64,000 bases of DNA from NCBI GenBank assembly GCA_029448655.1, contig JACCLO010000011.1, positions 558,001 to 622,000 on the forward strand, in the 5' to 3' direction. The notes beneath the pieces are model-generated. The model was not told where the DNA came from. It worked only from the letters and a program-made list of their open reading frames with translations, and ran no database searches. Source of the DNA: Wolfiporia cocos. Its lineage: Eukaryota; Basidiomycota; Agaricomycetes; Polyporales; Phaeolaceae. Numbering within the stretch: position 1 is the first letter of the stretch; each line of letters opens with the position of its first letter. A program made the position numbers and the translations under genes. Below, piece by piece: positions 44,431 to 55,084 of the stretch.

Positions 44431-45964
44431 AGTACAAGTAAAGACCAAATATACGTGGAAGTCTCACTCTGTGTATATCTTGAAAGAGATAGAGACAGAC
44501 ATGCCCTGATGGCAAACTGGACTGGAGATGTCGCATGCATGATTATTGGACGCACCATATCAGGAGATACGAGATACGAGATATTCCACTGGTATGATAC
44601 ACAATCGAATGATAGCATAGGACATCGCTATCGTATATAGACCTCTCTCCTTACATGTACAGCCGGTTCTACTGTGTCGACTCTCAACTGTAGCACCTTC
44701 CGAAGTTACCATCTCCGTCTCTGCGCGCATAGCCTTGGGCCTCCACGAACGCATCAAGAGTACACAACCCGTCTTCCTTCTTCCCGCAGAACGCGAGCGG
44801 CCGCACTGCATCATTCACCAAGATCCTAACATATGTGCCGTCCCGCCCCTCTCCGCCACCGCACTGCAGTCTTTCCGTGACCATCCGTGCAGAGAACGGT
44901 ACCATCCTGTTCGCCTGCCACACTCTGTCATCCGCGCCTATCCTGCGTGGGTCTGGCGCGGAGACATCGTCATATAGCCCGAGGGCGGAGAACACGGCAA
45001 CCATCGCGTTCTCGTGCGAGAAATCTGCATAGATTGCGCGGCCTAGCGGGAACGGGAGCGAGGCGTTGTGCGTCGTGTTATCGCGCACAGGCTGCTCAAT
45101 CAGGCGCGCGAGCAGCTCGTTTGTGTGAGCCACGCCTTGAATGGCGCCGAGGGCATTACCAGGGCTGTGGGCGAGATAGTAAGCTCATGATCGCCAGCAC
45201 TACAAGAACAATTGCGCACCCAGTCTTGTAGTATTTCTCCACGTCTCCGTGGTACTCAAACGCGTTCCATTCGTCCTCGGAAAATAGATTGCAGAACTCG
45301 CTCTTCCCCTTCACTCTCTTTCTCGATCCAATACTCTCGAACGGGCACATCGCCATTAGTGAGAACACATCTTCATCGCTTATCTTCGCACCGGGAGCGG
45401 CAGTGTTCAGGCGGTGACCAATAGGTGGTGCAAACTGCTGAAGCCAAATGTTCATCTCCCGTGTTCCGTCCAATGCGGCAGGACAGTCACTGTTCAGGGT
45501 GTTGTTAACCTAAATGTACGAATATCGTCAACGCTGAAACAATGAAAAGGGCCGAAATAGCTAGAGGCCAAGCATGCGGAGGCATTAAGCACTCTGGATT
45601 TGTCTTTGATCTTGCGTTAGCAGACCTCACTCGGTCTTTCGTATTAGATCTCGTTCGAGTCGAGCATCACCGGGAATTTTCGATTGACATACCTCCTCGG
45701 AGAGATATACAGAGATTACGGGTACCACACTATTGCGACTGGCCGCAGCGAAACCTGACAGTGCATTCAATAACCTGCATTGCCTTTCGTCATACGTCCT
45801 GACCTTTCATCCAGTTTCCTGCACTGTTGACCACGAGGGAGTTCAGTGCCGGAGATGCATCTTTAGAGACACCGCAGATGCATCTGGGGCACTCTAAGCA
45901 ATATTAACGCCCAAGCGTGCTGCATAGATGCATCTGAATAAAATAAGATGCATCTGCGCAAGAA

Positions 45965-46040
45965 ATACCTGTGCAGGGTTCGAACACTTGACCTAGGATC
46001 AGCAAACTCGCAACCTGTACCACTTTGCCAAATGGTCTCA
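45965..46040 (-). other. tRNA-like sequence in left arm of hAT element
   Basis: The minus strand shows an A-box-like TGGCAAAGTGGT and a B-box-like GTTCGAACCC at tRNA-like spacing. No proper acceptor stem is visible, so this is tRNA-derived, not a functional tRNA gene. Confidence 0.6.
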
Positions 46041-46324
46041 GTACCCAAGTCACATACCCGTTAATATAATCCATTTAATGTCCTTTCATCGCCGCAGCTG
46101 TTGATTGTCAAGTCATACCTTAGTGTATTGCTTTTATGACAGCATCCTTACCTCATTGCAGATACATATGGGTTGTGGGATACATCAATAAAGAGATGCA
46201 TTCTGAGTTCAAGGAACACTTGAGCTTACTGACAAATGAGCAGAATGTTAAATTTTTTTACGACCATTATAATATCGACTACTGACTATATATTTGCACA
46301 AGATCTTTCTCTCACCAACTGCTT

Positions 46325-46395
46325 TAGCTGAGTGGTTTCAGTAGCTGTTTCACTGAGGTATCATGGTTCCTGGTTCGATTCCTGTTTTGCAACAC
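46325..46395 (+). other. tRNA-like sequence in right arm of hAT element
   Basis: The plus strand shows A-box-like TAGCTGAGTGGTT and B-box-like GGTTCGATTCC. The T-arm has two mismatches and the acceptor stem does not pair. It mirrors the left-arm copy. Confidence 0.6.
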
Positions 46396-46591
46396 TTTAT
46401 TTTGGTACTAACGGGCACCTAATCTCGATGACTTAGAGTGCCCCAGATGCATCTGCAGTGTCTCTAAAGATGCATCTGTGGCACTGAAACTCTAGTGACC
46501 ACGCATTGTGAGTCCGATGCCCTCACAAAAATACCGCACTCCTGGCACCCTTCCCCACCTACGAGTCCGCTGTACCGAATGAACGCCTCCC

Positions 46592-47600
46592 TAGTGTTGT
46601 GAGGTCCGGTCTCAAGGACCGCTAAAGACCAAGGACCGGACCAGGACCGGACTGACTAGGACCGATTCAACGGTCCGGTCCAGTCCTGGTCCTGACACGG
46701 TCCTGGTCCTGGTCCTTCTGAGTGGTCAGATTTTGCAGGACCGGTAAGGACCGGTCTGGACCGGTCCTGGACCGGTCCCGAATTTATCGTAGAATAGCAC
46801 TTATAATGTGGTTACTCCAACGTAGGGAACCATGACTGACCAATTTACAATAAAACCAAAGTATTTAAGACCCCCTAGAGTGGGTCTGCATCATGTATAT
46901 ACCACTGGCTATTAGGGTAAACACATCAGACAGAAGCTGACATGAATAGTAACAACCAAAAACCTTCTGATTTATGATACAATGAAGCACTGCTATTGTC
47001 TTGGGCAATGCTTGGCACACACAGGTTGTCCTCATGTTATCACTAGTTTTGCTGACTGACATGCAGTTGTGTATTCTCCCATCCAGTAGTGTTAACACTC
47101 ACATATTATGGTACACATGCATGGTGCATTCAATATCACCCAGTTATTGGCAGAGCGCTGCTTAGCAGCAGTTATATGCTACTCATTGTGGCACATACAA
47201 AAATGCAACACATGATCTCATCAGATACAACTTGAGGTGTGCATTTACTGCAGTGTCATTTCTGTGTGTTGACTTCAGTATTATTTTACTTTCAGAAATC
47301 AAGAATCAGTGCACCATAGCCAATTTTTGGGCTGTACTTAGTATGTTCTGGTATATATCGAGTAGTAAGTACACTTTTGTTGCAGTTTCTGACATATAAA
47401 ACTATAGTTAAGTCAATAACCACTTGATCGGTCCTGGACCGGTCCGGACCGGTCCTAGGACCGCTATAGGACCGCGGTCCTACTTGGGACCGGTCTTCAG
47501 TCCGGTCCCTCATTGCCCATGGCAGTCCGGTCCTGGTCCCCGTCCTCGGTCCTGCCCAAAACATGCAAAAGACCGGACCGGACCAGACCTCACAACACTA
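46592..47600. mobile_element. hAT-like element 2 in phytase exon, perfect TSD
   Basis: A 1009 bp element with ends TAGTGTTGTGAGGTC.GGTC inverted at the right as GACC.GACCTCACAACACTA. The target duplication CGCCTCCC is perfect (46584-46591 and 47601-47608). Sub-terminal regions are dense in GGACCG/CGGTCC motifs in both orientations. The centre (about 46800-47420) is CpG-poor with no transposase. It interrupts the phytase reading frame at ...KWEA/F. Confidence 0.92.
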
Positions 47601-48555
47601 CGCCTCCCATTTAGCCTCAAAGCTCTGCTCCGCACTGAGTGGGACGAGGCCCTCCTCGGGCATACCATACTCGTAGTCCTTGAGGAACTTGAGATGGGGA
47701 TCAGAAAACTTCTTGGCAGAGGCTAGCCACGAGATGGCGTAGTGATACGATGGCGCATTGGTCGTGGTGGGGTAACGGGCGCTGTGGCACTGAAGCTGTA
47801 AGATGAGTTAGTCATATTGAGTGGGTAAGTCTGTGATTACTGTCCACGCACAATGTTAGGTAGCCCATATTGATCGTGCGCTAGAACGTGGAGGGCTGGA
47901 TAGGACCATGCGCTGCGGCGCCATATTCCCTCTAATCTCATATGCTGGCCAAATATATGACAAATAGATGTACCTGAGTAATATTGCACCATCTGGGCGG
48001 AACGACATAATCAGCTGCGGGGAAGTATGAGGAGTACTGGCCCCATGATCGTTGAATGTTCTCTGGCCCAACTGTCATGACATCAGAAGATGTGTTGCAT
48101 GGGCCAGCTGGTTGCTCCCACCAGCCATGCAACATATGATAAGTGCAATATACCAAGGTAATTAGGAGCCAGCATTTGATGATCAAATTCTTAACCTCTT
48201 GGAAATAGGTCCTCGCGCATACTTGCTCGTGTACACGACGGGAATCCATGATGTGGGTATCAGTGATGGGGAGCCAGGAGGTTGCCTCCAGTCCTTTTTG
48301 GGATGTGAGAGATGCTGATACACACATCACTTCCTGAAGAGCTGAGAACAGAGAGGAATGCCTCGAACGTATTGCGGGCGACCGCAATATTGAACTGTGG
48401 AGCCCACAGCCATGGTGTCATTGAACATGGCAGAGATGTCAGCGAGCTCCACTCTGTTTATCTGTCTCTTATGGGATAGTAGTTGTTCCATCAAACCTAG
48501 GTAGCAAGTGTGCATTGAGGGACAACTGAACAGATCATGTTTGGAACTCACGTGC

Positions 48556-50255
48556 TGTGGACACCTTGAACTCGTACCACCACCATCAACTTAGATGCCC
48601 ATCTACCATGTCCCCCCCTCGCACTGTCCCCAACACCGCCCACCCTTCTCTACTAATTCTGTCCTTCCTGTGCATCCCCAGGACACCACCCAAGCCACTT
48701 TCGCCTTTACCCTTTTGTTTAACCAGGCTCAGAGCATTTCCCATGCTCACAAGAGCCACTCCTCCACCCATTTGTTGCCTCTCTGGCACTCCCACATTTC
48801 TTACCTTGTCGATGCCATCACCACAGGAGCTGACCTTCTTTCTACCAACCCTTCAGCACTAGTCCGCATCCAACAAGATGCAACTCGTCTTTGCCAGCAC
48901 CTCGACCGCCTTTCAGCCTCACCTCAACCTCATGGCATGGAGCCTATGGTGCCCCCATCTTTCCCACCCAAACCCTTTGCCCAACCCATGTCTCGCATGA
49001 GACCCTCTCGCATCCCACATGTCAAACCTCATGTGATGCAACCACTGCGACATCCTTTACCGCTGAAACCGAATTTCTCTACCGAGACACAGTCCACACC
49101 TCCAACAGTTATACCTCAACCTCAACCTCCCACCCCTGATGAGGAACACAAATCCCAGTGGGAAATGGTTCCCCCCACTCCCACCCAGGATCATTACCGT
49201 GACCTTCATGTCGATGAATGGCACACTGTCAACCGATCTAGGAAACACTCCCCTCACCCTCCATCCCGACCTGCTTCAGCACCACCAACCCCTCGTATTC
49301 CTACTCCAGTGGCACCTGTGCCACCTCCAGTACCCACACTGTGTCCCACTTCACCCATCGCTACCACTGCCTCACCCCGTCCCACTACACCTGTACCACC
49401 TGCAGCACCAACCCCGGTAATGATGCCTCCACGTATCCCCTCGCTTAAAGCTGCTACACCTCCACCACCGGTCACTACCGACCCGGACACAACCACATCT
49501 CTACCTAAACTGACACAATTCTTCCCCCATACAGGAAGATATTCAAGACCCACCTCACCATCTGAAGAGAAGCCCTGGCTTCCTTGGCATGCCCAGGGTA
49601 CTGCCATCTTCAAATCCCACCTCCCTTACCCACACATCCCTGATCCACTACCTGACATTTGTGACGACTCCATTCCTGTCATCATTACTAACGAACCTCC
49701 TCCTACGAAACCTGCACATAAGATCCCTTCTGACACTACTCGGATCAACACCCTCCGCATTAACCACGTCTGCCTACGACCATCACCGAATGCACCCCTC
49801 TACACACCCGAAGTTCTCATCAAACACCTTTGGGAAACACTCAACACCAACAGTTTGCTTGCATACCTGCATGACCATGACCACCCTCTCACCATTACTT
49901 GCTTCCATGTTTCGTGGAAAGCCAAGTATGGTGCCAACCAACAATATGGATCTTTCACCTTCCAATTTGCTGACACATCTGATAATTTCACCCATGACAT
50001 TTTGCTTCTTAGCACACTTAACATTAGGCTTTTCGACTTCCTGTGTTGCCTAGATGTTCCACCCAATCCTTTTGTGGCCAACTGGAAACCCACGTAACGT
50101 CCCACTTTTCATATAATACATAACCCAAGTATGACCCTCACCACCACCCTACTCCATTTCTTAGCTACTTCTCACTTCCACCATGGCTCTTGTTAGCTGC
50201 CACACATGTACCTAGAGTGCTGCCTGTGGGATATAAATGGTTGTCTCTCTCTCTC
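48556..50255. mobile_element. Candidate inserted unit carrying a 500-codon ORF
   Basis: The ORF block is bounded by a perfect 15 bp direct repeat TTGGAACTCACGTGC (48541-48555 and 50256-50270). The right end has a short CT run just before the second copy. This fits a long target duplication, as made by non-LTR retrotransposons, but there is no reverse transcriptase and no poly-A. The repeat could also be chance or an older duplication. Confidence 0.45.
48595..50097 (+). CDS. Unrecognised 500-aa proline-rich protein, single exon
   Basis: An uninterrupted 500-codon frame without introns, unlike host genes nearby. The N-terminal 110 residues look helical (FAFTLLFNQAQ, LVRIQQDATRLCQHLDRL). Residues about 120-370 are Pro/Thr/Ser-rich and low in complexity. 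The C-terminal 130 residues look globular (INTLRINHVCLRPSPNAP, LLAYLHDHDHPLTITCFHV, FDFLCCLDVPPNPFVAN). No catalytic motif, zinc knuckle or membrane segment is recognised. CpG is low, as in repeats. It lies head-to-head with the phytase pseudogene. A transposon-linked gene is more likely than a host gene. Start 48595 is the first Met of the frame. Confidence 0.6.
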   Translation: MPIYHVPPSHCPQHRPPFSTNSVLPVHPQDTTQATFAFTLLFNQAQSISHAHKSHSSTHLLPLWHSHISYLVDAITTGADLLSTNPSALVRIQQDATRLCQHLDRLSASPQPHGMEPMVPPSFPPKPFAQPMSRMRPSRIPHVKPHVMQPLRHPLPLKPNFSTETQSTPPTVIPQPQPPTPDEEHKSQWEMVPPTPTQDHYRDLHVDEWHTVNRSRKHSPHPPSRPASAPPTPRIPTPVAPVPPPVPTLCPTSPIATTASPRPTTPVPPAAPTPVMMPPRIPSLKAATPPPPVTTDPDTTTSLPKLTQFFPHTGRYSRPTSPSEEKPWLPWHAQGTAIFKSHLPYPHIPDPLPDICDDSIPVIITNEPPPTKPAHKIPSDTTRINTLRINHVCLRPSPNAPLYTPEVLIKHLWETLNTNSLLAYLHDHDHPLTITCFHVSWKAKYGANQQYGSFTFQFADTSDNFTHDILLLSTLNIRLFDFLCCLDVPPNPFVANWKPT

Positions 50256-50524
50256 TTGGAACTCACGTGCACGGTTGGCGTTGAGGGCAATACCATATGC
50301 ATATGCCTGGTAATTGAGCTTTTTGATCTGTCCTCCTCTCGCGTCGGCAGATGTATCAGCCATTACATAAAGTCCCACAAGAAGAGAATCTGCGTTGGAG
50401 AGCAAGTGGCAGTCATAGCAATAGTGTTTTTGCAAGCACTGGAAGCACCCTAAATTGCCTTTTCCAGCAACTAATGGGCACCTCCCAGCTTTGCGAAAAT
50501 GTGGTGATCACGAGACAGAAAGAG

Positions 50525-51015
50525 ACGAGTTTAATTACCCATGGCTTTGCCACAAATATCAATTGTCACTTAAGTGAGATAACTAATTTGAATAAGGGAA
50601 AAACACACTGGATGGAGACATTATGAGTCCACCCAACCTCCAGGGTGTGTTATCACCCTGCTGCACCTGTCCTTTGTTCTCTGTCCACTCAGCCACTTCC
50701 TCCACCTCACTGATGCTCGGTGTTGTCGTCGCCTCACTTGTAACATTGTGTGGTGCCTCAAAAAACTCCTTGAATTCTCTTAATTTATCGCATGTATCTA
50801 CAGTACAGGCCATCTACATTACAACAGCTACAAAATCCCTGTGGCATAGCACATGGAGGACGCATGAAACACTTTTTGCCGAAGGGATTTGAACGCGTGC
50901 CTTGCAGGCGCTGGGCATGGGAATCCACTGGCCAACTCCCCAGGTCAGTGGTGTGAGCCCTATGGGACAACGGACAGCACGTGGCACACATGGAAAAGCA
51001 CATGGCAGTTCCCAC
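50525..51015. repeat. tRNA-like repeat element, copy 1
   Basis: Shares with 51045-51950 the order: TTAATTACCCATGGCTT.GCCAC, a CAGCCACTTC...CGTCGC.TCACTTGTAA segment, CTACAG.ACAGGCCAT, then AAATCCC.TGGCA.AG, then a tRNA-like end. On the minus strand at about 50885-50965, GTTGGCCAGTGGATTCC (A-box-like) and GCGTTCAAATCCC (B-box-like) are visible. A SINE-like origin is likely. Confidence 0.6.
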
Positions 51016-51044
51016 ACAACGGTCGTCCCTTTATTATATGACTA

Positions 51045-51950
51045 GGTTAATTACCCATGGCTTCGCCACGGTCACACTGCTTTTTCCACTTCAATATATT
51101 ATTCCAATCCATGTGTGCCTATTTCAGATAATCAGGGGTTCTTTTAAGTTACCTGTGGATTCCCCATGAATTTCCTGTGCATTACCCATGGGTTCCCCAA
51201 TTTGCCTCTTTTGTCTCTGCCTGCTCAGCCACTTCTGACACCTTGCTGATCATCGGTCTCATCGTCGCTTCACTTGTAATACTGTGTAATGTGGTGTCAA
51301 AATGTTTTGCAATCTTTTGGCAGGCATCTACAGCACAGGCCATTTATGTTACAAAAATCCCCATGGCACAGGGCACAGATCCCTGTGGTGTGGGGCACAA
51401 ATACCCGTGGTGTGGGGTATTTACATTACAAAATCCCCATGCCACAGGACACAAATCCCCATAGCACAGGGCACAAATCTCCATAGCACAGAGCACAAAT
51501 CCCCGTGGCATGGGCCACAAATCCCCGTGGCACAGGACACACAAATCCCTGTGGCATGGGCCACAAATCCCCATGGTGTAGGGTATTTACATTACAAAAA
51601 TCCCCGTGGCACAGGGCACAAATACCCATGGCACGTGGCACAAATCCCTGTGGAATTGGGGTGCAAATCCCTGTGGCACAGGGTACAAATCCCCGTGGTG
51701 TGGGGTATTTACATTACAAAATCCCCATGCCACAGGACACAAATCCCTGTGGCATGGGCCACAAACCCCCATGGAATGGGCCACAAATCCCCGTGGTGTG
51801 GGGCACGAATCCCCATGGTGTGGGGTATGAATCCCTGTGGCATGAATCCCCGTGGTGCGGGGCAGGAACAGTGCGCAAAACGCGAGCTAGCAGCGCGCCT
51901 TGCAGGTGCTGGGCGTGGGAATTCACTGGTGCCAGGCACCCTATCTAATG
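51045..51950. repeat. tRNA-like repeat element, copy 2, with minisatellite
   Basis: Second copy of the preceding element. The single AAATCCC.TGGCA unit of copy 1 is here expanded into a long tandem array (see next entry). The end (CCTTGCAGGTGCTGGGCGTGGGAATTCACTGG) matches the tRNA-like end of copy 1. Confidence 0.6.
51347..51868. repeat. Minisatellite of about 18-22 bp units
   Basis: More than twenty degenerate units of the type CACAAATCCCCRTGGYRYRGG, with a longer-range repeat in which GGGTATTTACATTACAAA recurs four or so times. Long open frames on both strands through it follow from the period and are not genes. Confidence 0.85.
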
Positions 51951-53194
51951 GGAGCAGGATTGACGATGCGCATGGACACCAAGTGGCAAACGTGCTCGCC
52001 ATGTGTGATTCTTGTGTGTGACACGCTAGCGACACGCGACGCTTCCCACGCGAGCTCCCATTAGTTTTAGATTGTAGTAAATTGCCGTTTATGGAAATTC
52101 ATGCAACCGCTTATTGTAGAAATGACACTGCATGTTCTCTGGACTGCTTCAGCAAACTGAAAACTCCTTTATATGTATCCAGGATCACTACAGACGAAAT
52201 TCACACCTCTGGAAGGCACCCAAGATTTTCTACCCAGTGGGCAACGTGCAACATTGGTTCCAATTTGGGCACCTCTCAGGACTGCGAAACTTCTCCATGG
52301 CCAATGACCTGGCAGTTGCTGCTAAGCGTTGCAGCACTGCATGCCAGGCCGCACCGCAAGCATCGACTGAGTAGTTTCTGGTGAACGTAACTGTCATTAT
52401 AGGGAAGAGAAATAGACAAGTTGCCGTATCTTTACATCAGCATCCCCAGTGGACTTGACTTTGCGGAAGCATGTTTATGCTGTACATGTGTTACCGTGAT
52501 ATTATCTTCCACATGCGTATTTAGTACTCCTAGCAGCAATTGGTTATAGTGAATGGCTTCTGGCGCTAAACATCCAGGTCTGATGACCCTCCCACAAGAC
52601 CTCGTGACAGCTACGACTAGTGCTGCCGCAAAGGCAAGGTACCTCTTACCTCGAGGTAACCAAAGGTAACATGCCGAGATGCCGCTTTACCTCAAGGTAA
52701 ACCGCCGAGATGCCAATTTTACCTTGAGGTACCTTCTTCTGGTTATGGTATATATGTCATGCTTTTGCATTAGCCCGGAGCGCGTATGAATATGATCAGA
52801 GCTTTCACATCTCAACAAATACATATGACAGCTACCTTGTTGATACACTGAATGACTATAGGCAGCCATGATTGCTTACCAGTGATGTGCAACAATGACG
52901 TGCCTGAGTTTCAACATCCCTCTGCAACTCATTGTTTCCTGCTTCATCATGCTTATCTAATACATGTAGCAGATGTGATTGCTCACTCGCTTGTTGAATA
53001 CCTGAAACATATAGAATATTGATAAGCCATGCTATGTGTCACTGCCCTGCACTGCTTGAAATCGTGAAGCTACCTGTGAGCTGATGCCGCCCTGCTTTAG
53101 GAAGTATGGCACAACAACAGACCTCACGATTTCACTGGAATCAGACTGAAGAGTCATCACTATCTCAAGTAGCTGAGCAGACTGCAGCTAGCTC
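51951..53194. other. Spacer with a lone hAT-like end
   Basis: At about 52617 TAGTGCTGCCGC is followed by several GGTACCT/TACCTCGAGGTAA-type motifs (52635-52735), like the sub-terminal motif clusters of the hAT elements in this window. I could not find the opposite end. A 63-codon frame at 53106-53297 reads into the dispersed element. Confidence 0.4.
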
Positions 53195-53520
53195 TAGCAT
53201 CGGCAAAATACGAACCCTCATATCTAGTCCGCTAACTATTGTAAATACTAGCTCGGTAGATATACGTAGATACGAGCAGATACTACGCACGGGGTAATGG
53301 CAGGATCAATGAGGACCGAAATATAATTTGTAGGATCAACGAGGACCAAAATACTATTTTCAGGATCAACAAGGACTGACAAGTTATTTGCAGGATCAAC
53401 GAGGACCGAGATATTATTTATAGGATCAATGAGGACTGAAATGTCAGATTGCAGGATCACAGAGGACAGATATATTAATTGCAGGGTTAGAGAGGATGGA
53501 CATGTTCATTACAGGACTAA
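53195..53520 (+). repeat. Dispersed element with 30-bp tandem repeat, copy 2
   Basis: The unique segment (about 53198-53290) is homologous to the minus strand of 200-290. It is followed by eight units of 30 or 31 bp starting at 53302, 53332, 53362, 53392, 53422, 53453, 53483 and 53513 (core AGGATCAAnGAGGACnGA). About 45 bp between unique segment and repeats in copy 1 are missing here. Confidence 0.75.
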
Positions 53521-54186
53521 TGTCACAGCAGTACCAATGGCAGTTAAAAGACACATGGCTTTACTCAGTAATATGCACAGTCCCTCAGAGAGCATGTAAA
53601 ACAGAAGCTCATAGATTCATGCACAACAGATCAGTTACAGCTACCATAAGGATCGAATAGCTTTGCTGAAGCAAGGAGGACATCTATGATGGCGCCCCGT
53701 CGAGTATAGGTGCCGGTACTACTTTCCACTAAAGCACATGAAGCTGGGCGTGTGTAGTATGGGAAGGCGTCTGGGTATCTGAGCATGATGCGGCTCCCAT
53801 CCAATTTAGTAAGTCCCTTACTTGATCAGGCAACCCTTTGCGTCATACTTTGTAATCTGTCATACTTTCAGTCGGCTCTCAAAACTTGTCAAGTACCATA
53901 AAGACTAGCTCTTGAAAACTCCAGCTGCCCTAGTCTATGAGGAACACCGACCTTGGGCAGCCCCTGTATGACTGAGAACCCTAGCAGTCACAGGACCCAA
54001 CATCACTGATCGCAGCTGATCATGCTCGATCACCCTATGTCATGCATGGCCTGTACCGGCCAGTCCATGTTCCTGGAAACAGCCACTCCTCAGTACCAAT
54101 CCCTTGGGAACCTGGACTGCTAGAACCCTGATCATGGACTTAGAACCCCACCATTACCAGTGAACCCCCAATTGACGAGAACCACC
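53521..54186. other. Spacer, no gene seen
   Basis: No supported gene. It ends in the target duplication CCACC of the next LTR. Confidence 0.4.
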
Positions 54187-54625
54187 TGTCATGGTCTGTC
54201 TCCCACACACCTATATGCCTGATATAACCCCTATATCCGCAAAGGGGAGGCTCCCAGCCGAGGTTGCTATGCAAGCAGACACACTCAGAGGGATAGGCAT
54301 GCAGAGAGAGTAGATCAAGGGGAAATGCCCCCACAACGAATAGAACAAGACTGGGGAGTAAGCCCCAGTCGACCAGGCCTATATACATGCTTGTACACTA
54401 CTGACTAGCAGGCCTGCCCTAAAGGCAGGGTCTGTGCATACATGCTAGTCCTCATGGTCACATGTAGGTAGTGTACATAAGCCGAGTCAGCTGACTGTAA
54501 GGTAAGATAGCGATGTAACTACACTATCTAGGGGTCACGTGACAAGACAAGCTTGAGGCCGTGAGTTTGACCCCAGCAAAGGGCAATATGCTGGAGGTCA
54601 GCGTCAACAGAGGAAATCTGTGACA
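54187..54625 (-). mobile_element. Solo LTR-B with TSD CCACC
   Basis: 439 bp from TGTCATGGTCTG to CTGTGACA, flanked by CCACC (54182-54186 and 54626-54630). In reverse orientation it begins TGTCACAGATTTCC and shortly after has GGGGTCAAACTCACGG, an antisense T-arm-like stretch as in the other LTR-B copies. A TATA-like CATGTATATAGG is near 54385. Confidence 0.85.
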
Positions 54626-55084
54626 CCACCAATCTGGGCCTGATCCACTACATTGCCATGGACTCACACGCTCCCTTGCTCCGATACCATACCAGCCCCG
54701 TAGCTAGACCAATCATATACCAGTGTCGATGGCCTTACAGCCCACGCCTCCTAACATGTACAAATAGTGTAGAATCTATATAAAAGCCAGACAGTCTTGA
54801 GTGAACCTCAGACTTGTCTTGGCCTCTTCAGCCTTATATGCCCTGGACCAGGAAGGCGCCTTTGTGCGAGCCCCCTTCCCCCAAGTATGTGTCTTAGGTT
54901 GTAGTGTGTGTCACTAATATTCATAACACACTGAAGTTACTATCCAATACCCAACTATATGATCACTGTTGACAGGTGGCTAGAGGTCTTCTCACCTTCG
55001 CAACCCCCCTTGTGACCCCTCATCCCTGTGTCCACACTCCTCTGATGGGCTCATCCTGTATTCCAGGTAATTTGTCAGCCCACC
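54626..55084. other. Stretch between two solo LTR-B copies
   Basis: No coding potential found. The CT-rich and TATA-containing sequence (CTATATAAAAGCC at about 54777, then CCTCAGACTTGTCTTGGCC) looks like part of another old LTR. Confidence 0.4.

Larger units (their letters stand above)
45835..46494. mobile_element. hAT-like element 1 in phytase exon, with tRNA-like arms
   Basis: A 660 bp element with ends GAGGGAGTTCAGTGCC and, inverted, TAGAGTTTCAGTGCC. The terminal repeat continues for about 50 bp (AGATGCATCTTTAGAGACAC, GCAGATGCATCTGGGGCAC). The target duplication is TTGACCAC/GTGACCAC (45827-45834 and 46495-46502), 7 of 8 identical. It contains two tRNA-like stretches in opposite orientations, one in each arm. 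No transposase. Confidence 0.85.
44684..48249 (-). pseudogene. Phytase (histidine acid phosphatase), disrupted by two hAT insertions
   Basis: Phytases release phosphate from phytic acid and are normally secreted or surface proteins. Exons: 48249-47974, 47795-45804 (containing both transposons), 45754-45693, 45509-45220 and 45165-44684. Family landmarks: QRSWGQYSSYFPAADY, the active-site region (CHSARYP, usually RHGxRxP), SFEAKWEAF, VVNSAGNW across the second insertion site, LMAMCPFES, FCNLFSEDEWNAFEY, THTNELLARL-like AHTNELLARL, YADFSHENAMV (usually SHD), VPFSARM and VNDAVRPLAFCG. Key residues are changed: Arg and Gly of RHG to Cys and Ser, and the HD motif to HE. Apart from the two insertions the frame is open. 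The N-terminus has a membrane-anchor-like stretch (CWLLITLVYCTYHML). Start 48249 is the first in-frame Met I could fit. Confidence 0.88.

Noticed and set aside
50885..50965. A functional tRNA gene on the minus strand
   Set aside because: A- and B-box-like motifs exist but the acceptor and anticodon stems do not pair well, and the sequence is part of a repeat.
51344..52035. Several long overlapping ORFs on both strands in the minisatellite
   Set aside because: The repeat period keeps frames open; the products are short Cys/His/Gly repeats without a domain.
53290..53520. 30-bp repeats resembling a CRISPR array
   Set aside because: Units are directly adjacent with no spacers, diverged, and in a eukaryotic genome.
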